Origin: Acidimicrobiaceae bacterium
GTDB lineage: Bacteria; Actinomycetota; Acidimicrobiia; Acidimicrobiales; Aldehydirespiratoraceae
Direction of reading: 5' to 3'
Length of the DNA: 64,000 nucleotides
Assembly (NCBI GenBank): GCA_028819005.1
Contig: JAPPMP010000042.1
Location: 19,891 to 83,890 of the forward strand
The position numbers and the translations under genes are program-made. This document shows, one piece after another, positions 41,328 through 50,495 of this stretch; the stretch's first letter is position 1; every line of letters begins with the position of its first letter. Under the pieces are notes generated by a model. The model worked only from the letters and a program-made list of their open reading frames with translations, ran no database searches and was not told the origin of the DNA.

Positions 41328-43277
41328 TCAGGCCTCCCGCTGCATGCGACGAATGTTCAAGACCATCACTGGCAGAACCGAGACGAACAGAATCACCGCG
41401 AGAGCGGCTCCAACGCCGGTGTTCGAGAACAAGAAGGCTTCCTCGAACATGTCGTTGGCGAGAACTTGGGATCCGAAGTTTCCGTTGGTGACCACCTTCA
41501 CGATGTCGTACACCTTCATGACCAACACGATGAGCGTGGTGACGACCACCCCTATGGTCGTGCGGATCTGAGGCAACGTCACCCGCCAGAACACCTGAGA
41601 CTCGGTGGCGCCGTCGACCTTCGCCGCCTCGATGAGTTCGGTGGGCACGGCCTTGATTGCAGCCGACATGATCACCATCGCGAACCCGGTCTGAATCCAG
41701 ATCAGGATCACCATCAGCCAGACGTTGTTGAAGGGTTGATCCTGAACGAAGAAGATCGTGTCGGACACGGTTTCGCCGGCGGAGTTGGTCCTGAATCCGC
41801 CGATCCCGTCGAAGGTGAAGCGGTAGGCGATCCACAGCAGAACTATTGTTGCCAAAGCTCGGAGCGGGACCTTGTCGTAGGCTCTCGATGTCAGGGATCG
41901 GCTGATCGACGCCACCCCCAACGCAACCAATACCCAGACGAGGACGGTGCCGAGCACCGTGGGTATTCCGCTTCCGGTGCTCCAACGCCCGAGTTCAACC
42001 CAGACCGCATTCATCAAACCCGTTTGAGACTTGCTGGTGTCTCGAGCCACGTACACCAAGCGCCAGATGATCGAAGCACCGACCAGTGAAATGGCCATGG
42101 GCATGAAGATGATCGACTTGGCCACCGATTCGAGCTTCGCGCGGTCGGCGAGCACTGCGATTGCCAATCCCAGTCCGGTGGAGAACACGGTCACCGTGAA
42201 GACCCACCAGAGGTTGTTCATGATCGTGCCGCGCAACACCGACAGCACTCCGAAGACGATCATGACCATGGCGATCATCAGGGGAGCGAAAGCCGGCCCC
42301 CCGGCCGAGAAGCCATCGCCGGTGCGTTTGCGCAACACCAGACCGATTGCAAGCCCGCCGAGTCCGATCAGCACGCCCAGGATGAACAACAAGCTGGTGA
42401 AGATGTTGGTCCAGTCACCGACATCGAAAGAGTTGACGTCGGTGAACACCGAGCCGTAGTTCTCGAACCAGACGAAGTCCACCGAGTCTTCGTCCTTGAG
42501 CGAGAGCCAGATCGTGGTCAGCGTCGGCGCGATCAGCGAGACCGTGACGAAGAACAGGGCGGGAACCAGGAAGATGGCGCCCCTGGACTTCGCGTCGATG
42601 CGGGCCCGGCCGGCCACATCGGCGTTCTTGCTGAGCCCGATGCGAGCCCCGAACGCCAGGCCTGGAACCGCTGCCGCGATCGCAGATTCAACGGCCGATC
42701 CGTCGCCCAGCTCGGGCACTCCGAAACCACCGATCAGCCAGCCGAGCGCGGCGCCGATGAGGGCTGCGGGCACCGGGTTGCGGCTACGAAGCAGCGCGAC
42801 GCCCGCGCTGAGTGCGGCGATGACGATTGTCGAAAGCAGCAGCGGCAGGATTTCCAGTTCCGGGCGGGCGTCTTCGGCAAGTCGGATCCCGATGAAACCG
42901 CCGAGCAGCAGGCCCGAGCCCGAGGTGATCCAGAGGCGTTGGGCCTGGTCGTCGTTGTTCGCGAGAATGACCGCCAGGGCCGAGAATATCAGGGCGCCGA
43001 GCAGGGGAGTCCACAGCAGCTCTCCGAGCCGCGTGATCGAGTCGGCGTCGGGGCCGTGCGGTTTGAGAAGCCGGTTCCCCTGAAGCAGCAGCAGCAGCAA
43101 GAAGCCGACTGCGTAGCCTGCGAGCGCGTTGAACCGAGTCCAACTTGTACGGACCTGGTTGAAGAGCAGGTTGACGCCTATCCACAGAATCGCGCTGGCG
43201 CCCACGGCGACCACGATCAGGACCAAGGTGCTGATGATCTTGCTGAGGTCGTCCCCGCTGAGGATCGCTCCCTGCAC
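41328..43277 (-). CDS. Carbohydrate ABC transporter permease (MalF type) with a membrane N-terminal extension
   Basis: Permease of 649 residues, about twice the common length. The C-terminal half is standard: GAIFLVPALFFVTVSLIAPT first helix and EAA loop EAAKVDGATESQVFWRVTLP. The first ~225 residues form an extra set of about five hydrophobic segments separated by short polar loops (LLFNQVRTSW, ILANNDDQAQRLW, LRSRNPVPAAL). That resembles the extended MalF proteins of some actinobacteria but with no domain I recognise. It starts at GTG 43277 with a strong GGGAGGGG ribosome site. A hairpin separates it from the binding-protein gene. Confidence 0.9.
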   Translation of the reverse strand: MQGAILSGDDLSKIISTLVLIVVAVGASAILWIGVNLLFNQVRTSWTRFNALAGYAVGFLLLLLLQGNRLLKPHGPDADSITRLGELLWTPLLGALIFSALAVILANNDDQAQRLWITSGSGLLLGGFIGIRLAEDARPELEILPLLLSTIVIAALSAGVALLRSRNPVPAALIGAALGWLIGGFGVPELGDGSAVESAIAAAVPGLAFGARIGLSKNADVAGRARIDAKSRGAIFLVPALFFVTVSLIAPTLTTIWLSLKDEDSVDFVWFENYGSVFTDVNSFDVGDWTNIFTSLLFILGVLIGLGGLAIGLVLRKRTGDGFSAGGPAFAPLMIAMVMIVFGVLSVLRGTIMNNLWWVFTVTVFSTGLGLAIAVLADRAKLESVAKSIIFMPMAISLVGASIIWRLVYVARDTSKSQTGLMNAVWVELGRWSTGSGIPTVLGTVLVWVLVALGVASISRSLTSRAYDKVPLRALATIVLLWIAYRFTFDGIGGFRTNSAGETVSDTIFFVQDQPFNNVWLMVILIWIQTGFAMVIMSAAIKAVPTELIEAAKVDGATESQVFWRVTLPQIRTTIGVVVTTLIVLVMKVYDIVKVVTNGNFGSQVLANDMFEEAFLFSNTGVGAALAVILFVSVLPVMVLNIRRMQREA

Positions 43278-43349
43278 CGCCCCTCCCTTTGATGCACGCG
43301 CGGCATCGGCTGAAACCTAGCTGATCTTGAAGCTGCTCGCAGAACCAGA

Positions 43350-43377
43350 GTGGGGGTGGCCCGGAAGCCACCCCCAC
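43350..43377 (-). terminator. Intra-operon hairpin between the binding-protein and permease genes
   Basis: GTGGGGGTGGC (43350-43360) pairs perfectly with GCCACCCCCAC (43367-43377) across a six-base loop, with no clear T-run after it on the minus strand. Such stem-loops after binding-protein genes usually give partial termination or mRNA stabilisation, keeping the binding protein in excess over permeases. Confidence 0.6.
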
Positions 43378-43426
43378 TTCATTGGATTTCAATTGTGAGA
43401 GTCTCAGTTGCGAGACCCGTCGACCA

Positions 43427-44833
43427 TTAGGGCCAACTGGCCTCGATGCGGTCAGCTGCTTCTTGGGCGGTGATGTCACCGTTCACTGCTGAAGTGCCTT
43501 CGGTCCAGAAGGTTCCTGCACCCACATCTGGGGGCATCAGGTCAGAAGCGTCGAAGCGGACGATGGCCGCGGTTTCGAGCACGTTGAGGAACGACTGCTC
43601 GAGCGGCTGATAGACGCTCGGATCCTGGCCCTGAGCGGCTGACAGGAACCCGGAGAGGGTCGCACCGCCGCCCTTGCGGGTCGCCTGAGCAATCTGGCGG
43701 GCCTCCGCATAGTCAGGGGTTGACAGGTAGGCGAGAAGCGCCATGGTTGCATCGTTGTCGTTGAATGCGGCAGCAAGGGTGCCGGCACCGAGCACAGGAC
43801 GGTCACCGTTGATGTCGGGGAAGTAGAAGACGTTCACTTCGCCTTCACCGTCACCGAAGGCTGTGCCCTCAGGCATGAATGCGCTGAAGAAGCTGGCCTG
43901 GCGGTGCATGAAGCAGTCACCGTCCACGAGCGGCTGGCCATTGTCCTGGAAAGCCGTTGCAGCGATCGAACCAGAGGAGGCGAAGACGTTGTCCTCGGTC
44001 CACAGATCGAGCACCGCCTGCATCGTCGAAACGATGCGCTCATCGTTGAACGGGATTTCATGGGCTACCCATTGGTCGTACACGTCGGGACCGTGCTGAC
44101 GCAGCAACATGTCCTCAACCCAGTCGGTGAAGGGCCAACCGGTTGCCTGGCCTGATTCGATACCGACGCACAGCGGCCTGTTGCCGTCTGCGGCGATTTG
44201 GTCGACCAGTGCGGTGAACTCGTCGAAGGTCTCGGGGACCTCGTAGCCGTTGGCCGCGAAGCGAGCCGGTTGATACCAGACAAGGGACTTCAAGTCGGCC
44301 TTGACGGGAACGCCGTATTGGACGCCGTCGACGTTGCCGAACACGGTCCAAGCCTCAGACCAGTTTGCGGCGGTCGCAGCTGCGGCTTCGTCGTTCAATG
44401 GAACGACGTGGCCTGCGCGTGCGAAGTCGGCGAGCTTGCCTGGCTGGGGGAAGATCGAAATGTCCGGGGGATTGCCACCCTCTACTTGGACGTTGATCTC
44501 GGCCTCCCAGTCGGCAGAACCGAGGTAGGTGACCTCAATGCCGTTCTCGTCGCCCCAGGCGCCCAGAACTTCTTGGATTGCCCCAGCTTCGCTTTCGTCA
44601 CGTTCGGGACCAGTCACGGTGATTGAGACGTCGCCGTCGGCCATGTCGTCGCCGCCGTCGGCCATGTCGCCGTCGTCGGCCATGTCGCCGTCGTCGGCCA
44701 TGTCGCCGCCGTCGTCGGCTGCGTCGGCTGCGTCGTCGCCGGTGGTTGATTCGCCATCGTCGTCACCGCATGCTGCGGCAATGAGCGTGAACGCGAACAA
44801 CAGCGCGAGTAATTTCAGGAACCTTGATTTCAT
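43427..44833 (-). CDS. Carbohydrate ABC transporter substrate-binding lipoprotein
   Basis: Extracytoplasmic binding lipoprotein of 468 residues (type 2 fold, alpha-glucoside-like). The signal peptide ends in LIAAC and is followed by an acidic linker of DGDMAD-type repeats, echoing the unrelated binding protein at 9370. The mature domain starts near SITVTGPERDESEAGAIQEV and has the usual MPEGTAFGDG and AGTLAAAFNDN segments. ATG 44833 with GGAGGGG just upstream is clearly the start. A longer frame reaching 45010 would put 59 residues before the signal peptide. An alpha-glucoside substrate is suggested by the adjacent GH13 enzyme. Confidence 0.92.
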   Translation of the reverse strand: MKSRFLKLLALLFAFTLIAAACGDDDGESTTGDDAADAADDGGDMADDGDMADDGDMADGGDDMADGDVSITVTGPERDESEAGAIQEVLGAWGDENGIEVTYLGSADWEAEINVQVEGGNPPDISIFPQPGKLADFARAGHVVPLNDEAAAATAANWSEAWTVFGNVDGVQYGVPVKADLKSLVWYQPARFAANGYEVPETFDEFTALVDQIAADGNRPLCVGIESGQATGWPFTDWVEDMLLRQHGPDVYDQWVAHEIPFNDERIVSTMQAVLDLWTEDNVFASSGSIAATAFQDNGQPLVDGDCFMHRQASFFSAFMPEGTAFGDGEGEVNVFYFPDINGDRPVLGAGTLAAAFNDNDATMALLAYLSTPDYAEARQIAQATRKGGGATLSGFLSAAQGQDPSVYQPLEQSFLNVLETAAIVRFDASDLMPPDVGAGTFWTEGTSAVNGDITAQEAADRIEASWP

Positions 44834-44930
44834 ATTTTTCCCCTCCAGGGGGGTCGACGCCCTCTGAGTCGACCGGTTGCGAAGGGCGAAGTGTAACCGG
44901 TTTTGTTTCTTATCCACCAGCCTGACGCCG

Positions 44931-46535
44931 CTAGGCAGTGTGCTTGGCCACCACGGTTTCTGCCCCTTCAAGGAGGATCGTTTCGCTCGAATCAGGCGTC
45001 TGTCCGACACCGGTGCGGTGGACCACCGACCAGGTTCCGCCAGGAGTCATCGTGACGGCCTCGTCGTTCGCATTGAGGACGAACAGGTGGTCCCCCCGAC
45101 GGAACGCCACCACTCCGGCAGGTGCTTCCGTCCAAGTCACAGCCGGGTCCAGATCGCTCAGTTGTCGACGAAATCGCAACAGCGACCGCATCTTGTGAAC
45201 GTGTGCCTCAGGGTTCTGTCGTTGCACCGCAACGGAATCCTCGGCGTCGTGTCCCAGCGGAAGCCAAGTCTCATCAGCGTTGGAGAAGCCGAGATTGTGA
45301 CCCGGCTCCCAGGGCATGGGCGTGCGGCAGACGTCGCGGCCGACTGCGCCGACATTGCGGGTGGCGATCGGATCTGATCGGAGTTCTGGTGGGACGTCGC
45401 CGTCCTCGAGCCCGAGCTCTTCGCCCTGATAGATGAACGGTACGCCCGGCAGGCCGAACAGCATCGCCGCGAATGCGAGCGAACGGCGCCGGCCCCTCTC
45501 GCCGCCACCGAAGCGAGTCGCCGGACGGCTCTCGTCGTGGCTTGACTGCACCCAACCGACTCTGTCGCCGAGTCGTTCGGAGGTTTCGCGCAGGGTCTGC
45601 TCGATGTCCGGCGCGGTCCACGGCATCGTCATCGGCGCGAACCAGAACCCGAGATGGAGCCCGTCTCCCGGTACCAGATCGGCCAGTCCAGCCGAATCCA
45701 GCACGTAGGTTTCGCCGATCAGCGCGGTGTCGTAGCGCTCTGCGATCCGGCGCCAGGCACGGTAAATCTCGAGGCTCTCAGACTGTTGCAGATCGTATCG
45801 ATGCTCGAAGCACCGGAACTGTTCACGGGGATGCGTTATGCCGGCAAGATCGGCTATCTGAGGGTTGTCGCGAAACTCGCTGTCCTTGATCAGGGCATGA
45901 GCGACGTCAATGCGAAAGCCGTCGATGCCTCGCTCGAACCAGAACTCGAGAGTCTGCTCGAATTCTGCTCGCAACGCGGGATTGCGCCAGTTGAGGTCGG
46001 GTTGTTCGGGCAGAAACAGGTGGCAGTAGTACTGTCCGCTCGCTTCGTCGAGTGTCCAAGCCGGGCCTCCGAAGTGAGCGACCCAGTTGTTGGGCGGCCC
46101 ACCGCCGGGCGCCGGGTCGCGCCAGAGGTAGTAGTCGCGGTATGGACCGGACGGATCCTCGACTGCGGCGCGGAACCAGCGGTGTTGATCGCTGGAGTGG
46201 TTGGGAACGATGTCGAGCACGACCTTCAGGCCCAGTTCATGCGCCCGGCCGATCAGCTCCTGCATCGCCTCCAGATCGCCGAAGATGGGTTCGACGTCGA
46301 CATAGTCAGCGACGTCATAACCGTGGTCGGCCATTGGCGACGGGTAGCAGGGAGTGATCCAGACGATGTCGACTCCCAGCCAGGCGAGATACTCCAAGCG
46401 TTCGGTTATCCCCATCAGGTCGCCGATTCCGTTCCCTGTGCTGTCGGCGAAAGAGCGGACGTACACCTCATAGCCGACGGCGTTGTGCAACCAGGCCGGC
46501 TTGTTCGCTGCTGGCGTCGCGGTTGTGTCAGACAT
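44931..46535 (-). CDS. Alpha-glucosidase, GH13 family
   Basis: Cytoplasmic glycoside hydrolase of 534 residues hydrolysing alpha-glucosidic bonds in imported oligosaccharides such as maltose, trehalose or sucrose. GH13 conserved regions are VVLDIVPNHSSD, the nucleophile in GFRIDVAHAL, the general acid in LIGETYV, and SSHDESRPATR with the stabilising Asp. YEVYVRSFADSTGNGIGDL at the N-terminus is characteristic of the oligo-1,6-/alpha-glucosidase subfamily. Its start overlaps the end of the dehalogenase gene by 8 bp, and the binding-protein gene follows after 97 bp. Confidence 0.94.
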   Translation of the reverse strand: MSDTTATPAANKPAWLHNAVGYEVYVRSFADSTGNGIGDLMGITERLEYLAWLGVDIVWITPCYPSPMADHGYDVADYVDVEPIFGDLEAMQELIGRAHELGLKVVLDIVPNHSSDQHRWFRAAVEDPSGPYRDYYLWRDPAPGGGPPNNWVAHFGGPAWTLDEASGQYYCHLFLPEQPDLNWRNPALRAEFEQTLEFWFERGIDGFRIDVAHALIKDSEFRDNPQIADLAGITHPREQFRCFEHRYDLQQSESLEIYRAWRRIAERYDTALIGETYVLDSAGLADLVPGDGLHLGFWFAPMTMPWTAPDIEQTLRETSERLGDRVGWVQSSHDESRPATRFGGGERGRRRSLAFAAMLFGLPGVPFIYQGEELGLEDGDVPPELRSDPIATRNVGAVGRDVCRTPMPWEPGHNLGFSNADETWLPLGHDAEDSVAVQRQNPEAHVHKMRSLLRFRRQLSDLDPAVTWTEAPAGVVAFRRGDHLFVLNANDEAVTMTPGGTWSVVHRTGVGQTPDSSETILLEGAETVVAKHTA

Positions 46536-47463
46536 GGTTGCCTCCTACCGTCGCCAGCCATGAGACCATCGCTTCCGCCAATGGTTCGCCGACGTCGTCT
46601 TGGATGAAATGGTTGCCGGGATCGTAGAACTCATGAGGTTGATTGCGAGTGCCCGGGATCAGTTCCAAGAAGTCGGCGTCGAGGTGACCGAGCACCGGAT
46701 CGCTGCGACCCCAGAGCAACAGCACCGGTTTAGTCCACTCAGACAGAGCATTGCGTGCGGCTCTGTTCTCGGCCACAGATCCGTGATCAGGGGTGATCGG
46801 CACTAGGCACGGAAACTCCCGCACACATGCCATGTAGTCCTCGTTGGGAAAAGGCGCGTTGTAGGCAGCTTGCTCCGCGGGGCTCAGCGTTCTGGAACCG
46901 ACAGCGTTGCTGATGAGGCGCCCGCAATCGAACGGACTCAGTGTTTGCGACAATTCAAGCCAGAAGTCGAAGCCCGGGCCGAGACTCTCGCCATAAGGCA
47001 GGCCGGTGTTGGCGAGCACGAGGCGTGCAAACCTCTCAGGTTGTTCTGCGGCCAACCGCAGCGTGATCAGTCCGCCCCAGTCCTGACAGAAGGCGTCCCA
47101 TGTATCGACTTCGTTGAAGTGGTCGAGAAATTCGCTCATCCAGGCCACATGCCCGGTGTAGGTGTAGGCCGAACGCTGCGTGGGCTTGTCGGAGCGGCCG
47201 AAGCCGATGAGGTCGGGCACGATGACGCGGTGTCCCGCCTCGGTGAGCGTTGGGATCATCCGGCGATACAGGTAGCCCCAGGTCGGCTCGCCGTGAGACA
47301 GCAGAATAGTGCTCGATGTTCCGGGGCCTTCGTCGACGTATGCCATTCGCAAGCCGTCTACCTCCACGTAGTGAGGCTCGTAGGCGAAATCCGGCAGGTC
47401 GGAGAAACGATCCCCGGGAGTGCGAAGGAAAGGGATTCCAGCGGCGGTCTGATGTGTCGTCAT
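46528..47463 (-). CDS. Haloalkane dehalogenase
   Basis: Alpha/beta hydrolase of 311 residues with the haloalkane dehalogenase set: oxyanion segment HGEPTW at 57-62, nucleophile Asp128 followed by halide-binding Trp129 in CQDWGG, acid Asp255 in WGRSDPVLG, and base His285 in GNHFIQDD. The enzyme replaces a terminal halogen by hydroxyl using water. The acid position after the cap places it with HLD subfamily I (DhlA/DhmA-like). It is the first gene of a run leading into alpha-glucosidase and sugar-uptake genes, an unexpected partner. Confidence 0.92.
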   Translation of the reverse strand: MTTHQTAAGIPFLRTPGDRFSDLPDFAYEPHYVEVDGLRMAYVDEGPGTSSTILLSHGEPTWGYLYRRMIPTLTEAGHRVIVPDLIGFGRSDKPTQRSAYTYTGHVAWMSEFLDHFNEVDTWDAFCQDWGGLITLRLAAEQPERFARLVLANTGLPYGESLGPGFDFWLELSQTLSPFDCGRLISNAVGSRTLSPAEQAAYNAPFPNEDYMACVREFPCLVPITPDHGSVAENRAARNALSEWTKPVLLLWGRSDPVLGHLDADFLELIPGTRNQPHEFYDPGNHFIQDDVGEPLAEAMVSWLATVGGNHV

Positions 47464-47667
47464 GGGTGTGAACCTACGGCTTGCGAGCCGCTGTGGTCTA
47501 GGCGGGCTTTCTCAATTGCGTCTTCCGGGGCGTCGGAGCTGATTTGGTCTTGTTCGCCACCTATGGCGAGACGGAGCAGGAGACAGAGCAGATCGTTGCT
47601 TCGATTGTCGAACGAGCGTCCGCGGACCCCGTCTCTCAACCCCTGCCAGTTCTCGCTGTGCCAGGTC

Positions 47668-48930
47668 TCAGGTGACCGTGCTGAGGGGGCGGTGGAATCT
47701 CGCTAGCAGGTCGTCGATCGTTCCGGATCGGTCGCCGCGTCCGGTCAGAACAGCGCAGATCGCCTCTCCCAGCGCAACCACATCGACGTCGGCGTAACCG
47801 AGAATTGTCGGCACGGTCGAGCTCAAGCGGATACCCGACGCCTCCCAGGGCGGCTTCGAGTCGTTCGGTATCTGGTTCCTGTTGACGAGTATCCGCGATT
47901 CCCGCAACCGGTCTTCGGCGGTCCGGCCGTTCTCGCAACAGTCAGAGACGTCGTACAGCAGCAGGTGGCTGTCGGTGCCGCCGTACTCCGGTTCGCCGAG
48001 CAGAGTAGAGATCTGTCCTGCAAGCAGTTGAGCCACTTCGATCATTCGCTTGGCGTAGCGAGAGAGGCCCTCGGCAGACCAAGCGGTCAGGCACGCCGCT
48101 TTGGCGAACAGGCCCAGTTGGCTAGGGGATCCCTGAAGGATCGGAAAGATCGCTTCGCGCATCGCCTCTGCGTCGCGATCCCTGAAAACCAAGATGCCGC
48201 CGCCGGCTCCGCGCAGGTTCTTGCTGGGATCAATGGCGGCGGAATCAACGTGGCCGAATGCGGGTGGATGCAGGCCGGCCGCGACGAACGGGGCGCAGTG
48301 CGCCAGATCAGCGTGCAGATGGGCGCCTACTTGGTCGGCGATTGCTCGGAGCTGGGCGAAGTCGATGGCACGGCTGTAAGCAGATCCCCCGGCGACGATT
48401 ATCGTCGGTTCGCTCCGACGGACCGTGTCGGCCACTTCGTCGTAGTCCAGTCCTGCCGCGGAGATCGGCAGAGGCACGAAATCGTGAGGTGGAGGCACGC
48501 CCGCGCTGAATGAATAGTGGCCGCCGTCGGTTGGGCTCAGCGCTGCGACCTTGCCTGTCCGGTCTCCCAAGGCGCTCCGAAAGACGGCATGGTTCGCTTG
48601 TGTCGCAGAATGCGGCTGGGCGCTGATCAGGTACTCGTTGCCGATTGAGAAGATCCGTCGGGTCTCCTCTTCGATGATGCGTTCGGCGAGGTCCACGGGC
48701 TCAGAAGCGGGGAAGTAGCGCTTTTGGAGGTGGCCCTCAACTCTGACCGCAGACGCCGGCAGTGATGCCATGGCGCAAACCTCCGGGAGAGGAAGGGTGG
48801 CGCTTCCGACAAGCTGTATGCAGTCCGTGAGATGCCCTTGGAGGCTGTCGATGATTGCATCGAGACGCTGGTAGCGCGGCTCGTTGAAGCGACGCAAGCT
48901 GTACATAGGTAGTGGCCAAGCATACGGCAT
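47668..48930 (-). CDS. Serine hydroxymethyltransferase-like PLP enzyme, divergent
   Basis: Fold-type I PLP enzyme of 420 residues (from ATG 48930) related to serine hydroxymethyltransferase. GGSAYSRAIDFAQLRAIAD, HADLAHCAPFVAAGLHP and the PLP Lys237 in DPSKNLRGAGGG align with it. The tetrahydrofolate-linked Glu of the 'SENF' motif is absent (the region reads LVGSATLPLPEV), and the His before the PLP Lys is Ser. A folate-independent aldolase or transaldolase activity is plausible. An upstream ATG at 48999 would share bases with the start of the divergent aldolase gene, so the inner start is preferred. Confidence 0.78.
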   Translation of the reverse strand: MPYAWPLPMYSLRRFNEPRYQRLDAIIDSLQGHLTDCIQLVGSATLPLPEVCAMASLPASAVRVEGHLQKRYFPASEPVDLAERIIEEETRRIFSIGNEYLISAQPHSATQANHAVFRSALGDRTGKVAALSPTDGGHYSFSAGVPPPHDFVPLPISAAGLDYDEVADTVRRSEPTIIVAGGSAYSRAIDFAQLRAIADQVGAHLHADLAHCAPFVAAGLHPPAFGHVDSAAIDPSKNLRGAGGGILVFRDRDAEAMREAIFPILQGSPSQLGLFAKAACLTAWSAEGLSRYAKRMIEVAQLLAGQISTLLGEPEYGGTDSHLLLYDVSDCCENGRTAEDRLRESRILVNRNQIPNDSKPPWEASGIRLSSTVPTILGYADVDVVALGEAICAVLTGRGDRSGTIDDLLARFHRPLSTVT

Positions 48931-48997
48931 GGCCAGTGCTTGGATTCCGCTGGAATCGGGAGTGACCTGTGACCACGGCGCTGGTATTCTCTGGGAC

Positions 48998-49780
48998 ATG
49001 GCGCTGTCGTTGGACCGCTATCCACCGATCACCTATGACGCCGAACTCCCGTCGGTCGCCGATGTCGACGAACTGCGGCTCCTCCGCAAGTGGGAGGCGG
49101 CAATCGGTTACCGGGTTTTTGCGGCGATGCGCTGGGGGCAGATGGGCGACGGTCACATCAGTGCCCGTGATCCTGAGTTGACAGATCACTTCTGGGTTCT
49201 CGGCTACGGCATCCGTTTCGCGGACGCCACCATCGACAATCTCACTCTGGTCGGTCCCAACGGTCAGGGTGTCGCCGGACCCACAGAGAACGGGGTCAAC
49301 TTCGCGGCTCACCACATCCACTGGCCCATCCTGGACGCGCGCCCCGATCTGGTCTCAGCGGCCCATGTTCACACTCCGTTCGGCACTCCATGGGCGGCCA
49401 ATGTCGAGCCGTTCCGGCCGATCAGCCAAGAATCGTGCGCGGTGGTCTTCGACCAGTCCATCTACCGCGGCGAAGATCTGGAAGTGATCAGCACTGCTGG
49501 GGGAGAGGCCATCGCCCGAGCCATGGGCGACACGAGTGTGTGCATTCTGGCCAACCACGGGCTTCTCGCCGGCGGCCGTTCGCCGGGCGACGCCGTAGGC
49601 AGGTTCGTCACCGCCGAGCGTGTTGCCGAAGTGCATGTGAAGGCTCCCGATGCCGAACCGATCAGCGAAGAAGCGGCCAAGGAAGTGGACGCTTCTCTGA
49701 ATACAGGCGATGTGGGGTGGCGAGTGTTCCAGTGGCTGGCCCGAGACCTGGTTCCCGACCCCTCTGTCGTGTTGAGTTGA
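48998..49780 (+). CDS. Class II aldolase/adducin family protein
   Basis: Zinc-dependent class II aldolase-fold protein of 260 residues. The metal-binding histidines are in AAHVHTPFG and in ILANHGLLAGG, both typical. MALSLDRYPPITYD is the family-like start at ATG 48998. Relatives act on sugar phosphates or hydroxy acids, and the substrate is unknown here. It is divergent from the SHMT-like gene, so an aldehyde- or hydroxy-acid-linked pathway may be shared. Confidence 0.88.
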   Translation: MALSLDRYPPITYDAELPSVADVDELRLLRKWEAAIGYRVFAAMRWGQMGDGHISARDPELTDHFWVLGYGIRFADATIDNLTLVGPNGQGVAGPTENGVNFAAHHIHWPILDARPDLVSAAHVHTPFGTPWAANVEPFRPISQESCAVVFDQSIYRGEDLEVISTAGGEAIARAMGDTSVCILANHGLLAGGRSPGDAVGRFVTAERVAEVHVKAPDAEPISEEAAKEVDASLNTGDVGWRVFQWLARDLVPDPSVVLS

Positions 49781-49889
49781 CGTCAACGCACACGCCGCTG
49801 TGTCACATACTTCTGTTCTGATTGATGCCGCAGGAGCGTGATGGGCGACGCGACATGAGCATATTTGACACGCTGACCGGAGCGGCACC

Positions 49890-50090
49890 ATGGGTAGGCA
49901 CATCTCTCAGCAGTGGCACGGCAACCCTAATGCGCTGCGGGCGAGCGACCGGCGAGGTGGTCGCTTCGATGCCTACGTCCCTCACATGTTGATGGGCTGG
50001 CAACCACGAGTCGAAGCCGACGTCTTCGCGTTCCTGAGTGAAACCGAACGCATCTTGTGGGAAACAGCCAGTCGAATGAATCCTAGCGCC
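49890..50090 (+). pseudogene. N-terminal fragment of a Fic-family protein
   Basis: A short frame reads HISQQWHGNPNALRASDRRG, then GRFDAYVPHMLMGWQPRVEA and FLSETERILWE. This layout matches the start of Fic_N-containing proteins, which have a Y/F-x-A-x-x-P element and an acidic helix. No HPFxDGNGR motif follows, and the frame ends 9 codons later. It is a truncated leftover. Confidence 0.45.
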
Positions 50091-50172
50091 GGCTTCATGC
50101 GAATGAGGCTAGCCTAACGGGTCTGGATTGTCTTTTAGAACGTTCAGTCCCCACGTCTGATAGAGTGAAGGT

Positions 50173-50319
50173 GTGGTGACATCCGGCTCGTCCGTCCTGC
50201 CTCGTGCCTCTGAGGATTCCGCAGATGGATACTTGGAGAGACTCAGATGGCCCAATGGGGTGGAATGCCCGAAGTGCGGGGCCAGTTCCTTCGACTTCCA
50301 CGCACCGCACAACTCCTAG
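50173..50319 (+). pseudogene. N-terminal zinc-ribbon remnant, IS1595-type transposase-like
   Basis: The 48-codon frame contains YLERLRWPNGVECPKCGASS, the hallmark start of IS1595-family transposases and related zinc-ribbon proteins, with one CxxC of the expected two. The frame stops 13 codons later and no catalytic domain is present. Confidence 0.5.
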
Positions 50320-50495
50320 ATGCCAGAAGTACATGCCACGAGCGAAAGCTCATTGCGTCCGCAGGAGAGGACATCCTGGGAGCTGCGCCTCGACGCAGTA
50401 GCAGCAACCACCCGGTCGAGCCGCATCAACTGTCCCTGCTCCGGCGACGGCTACGGGCACACCAGCAGCACCACACCGTCGGGACACCGTGGTCT

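Noticed and set aside
44834..45010. Longer start for the sugar-binding protein
   Set aside because: It would place 59 polar residues in front of a lipoprotein signal peptide. The ATG at 44833 has a strong ribosome site.
50322..50400. Plus-strand frame with CQKYMPRAKAHCVRRRGHPG resembling a small zinc knot
   Set aside because: Interesting next to the Cys/His tail of the nucleotidyltransferase on the other strand, but it has no start context and stops quickly. Too little to call.
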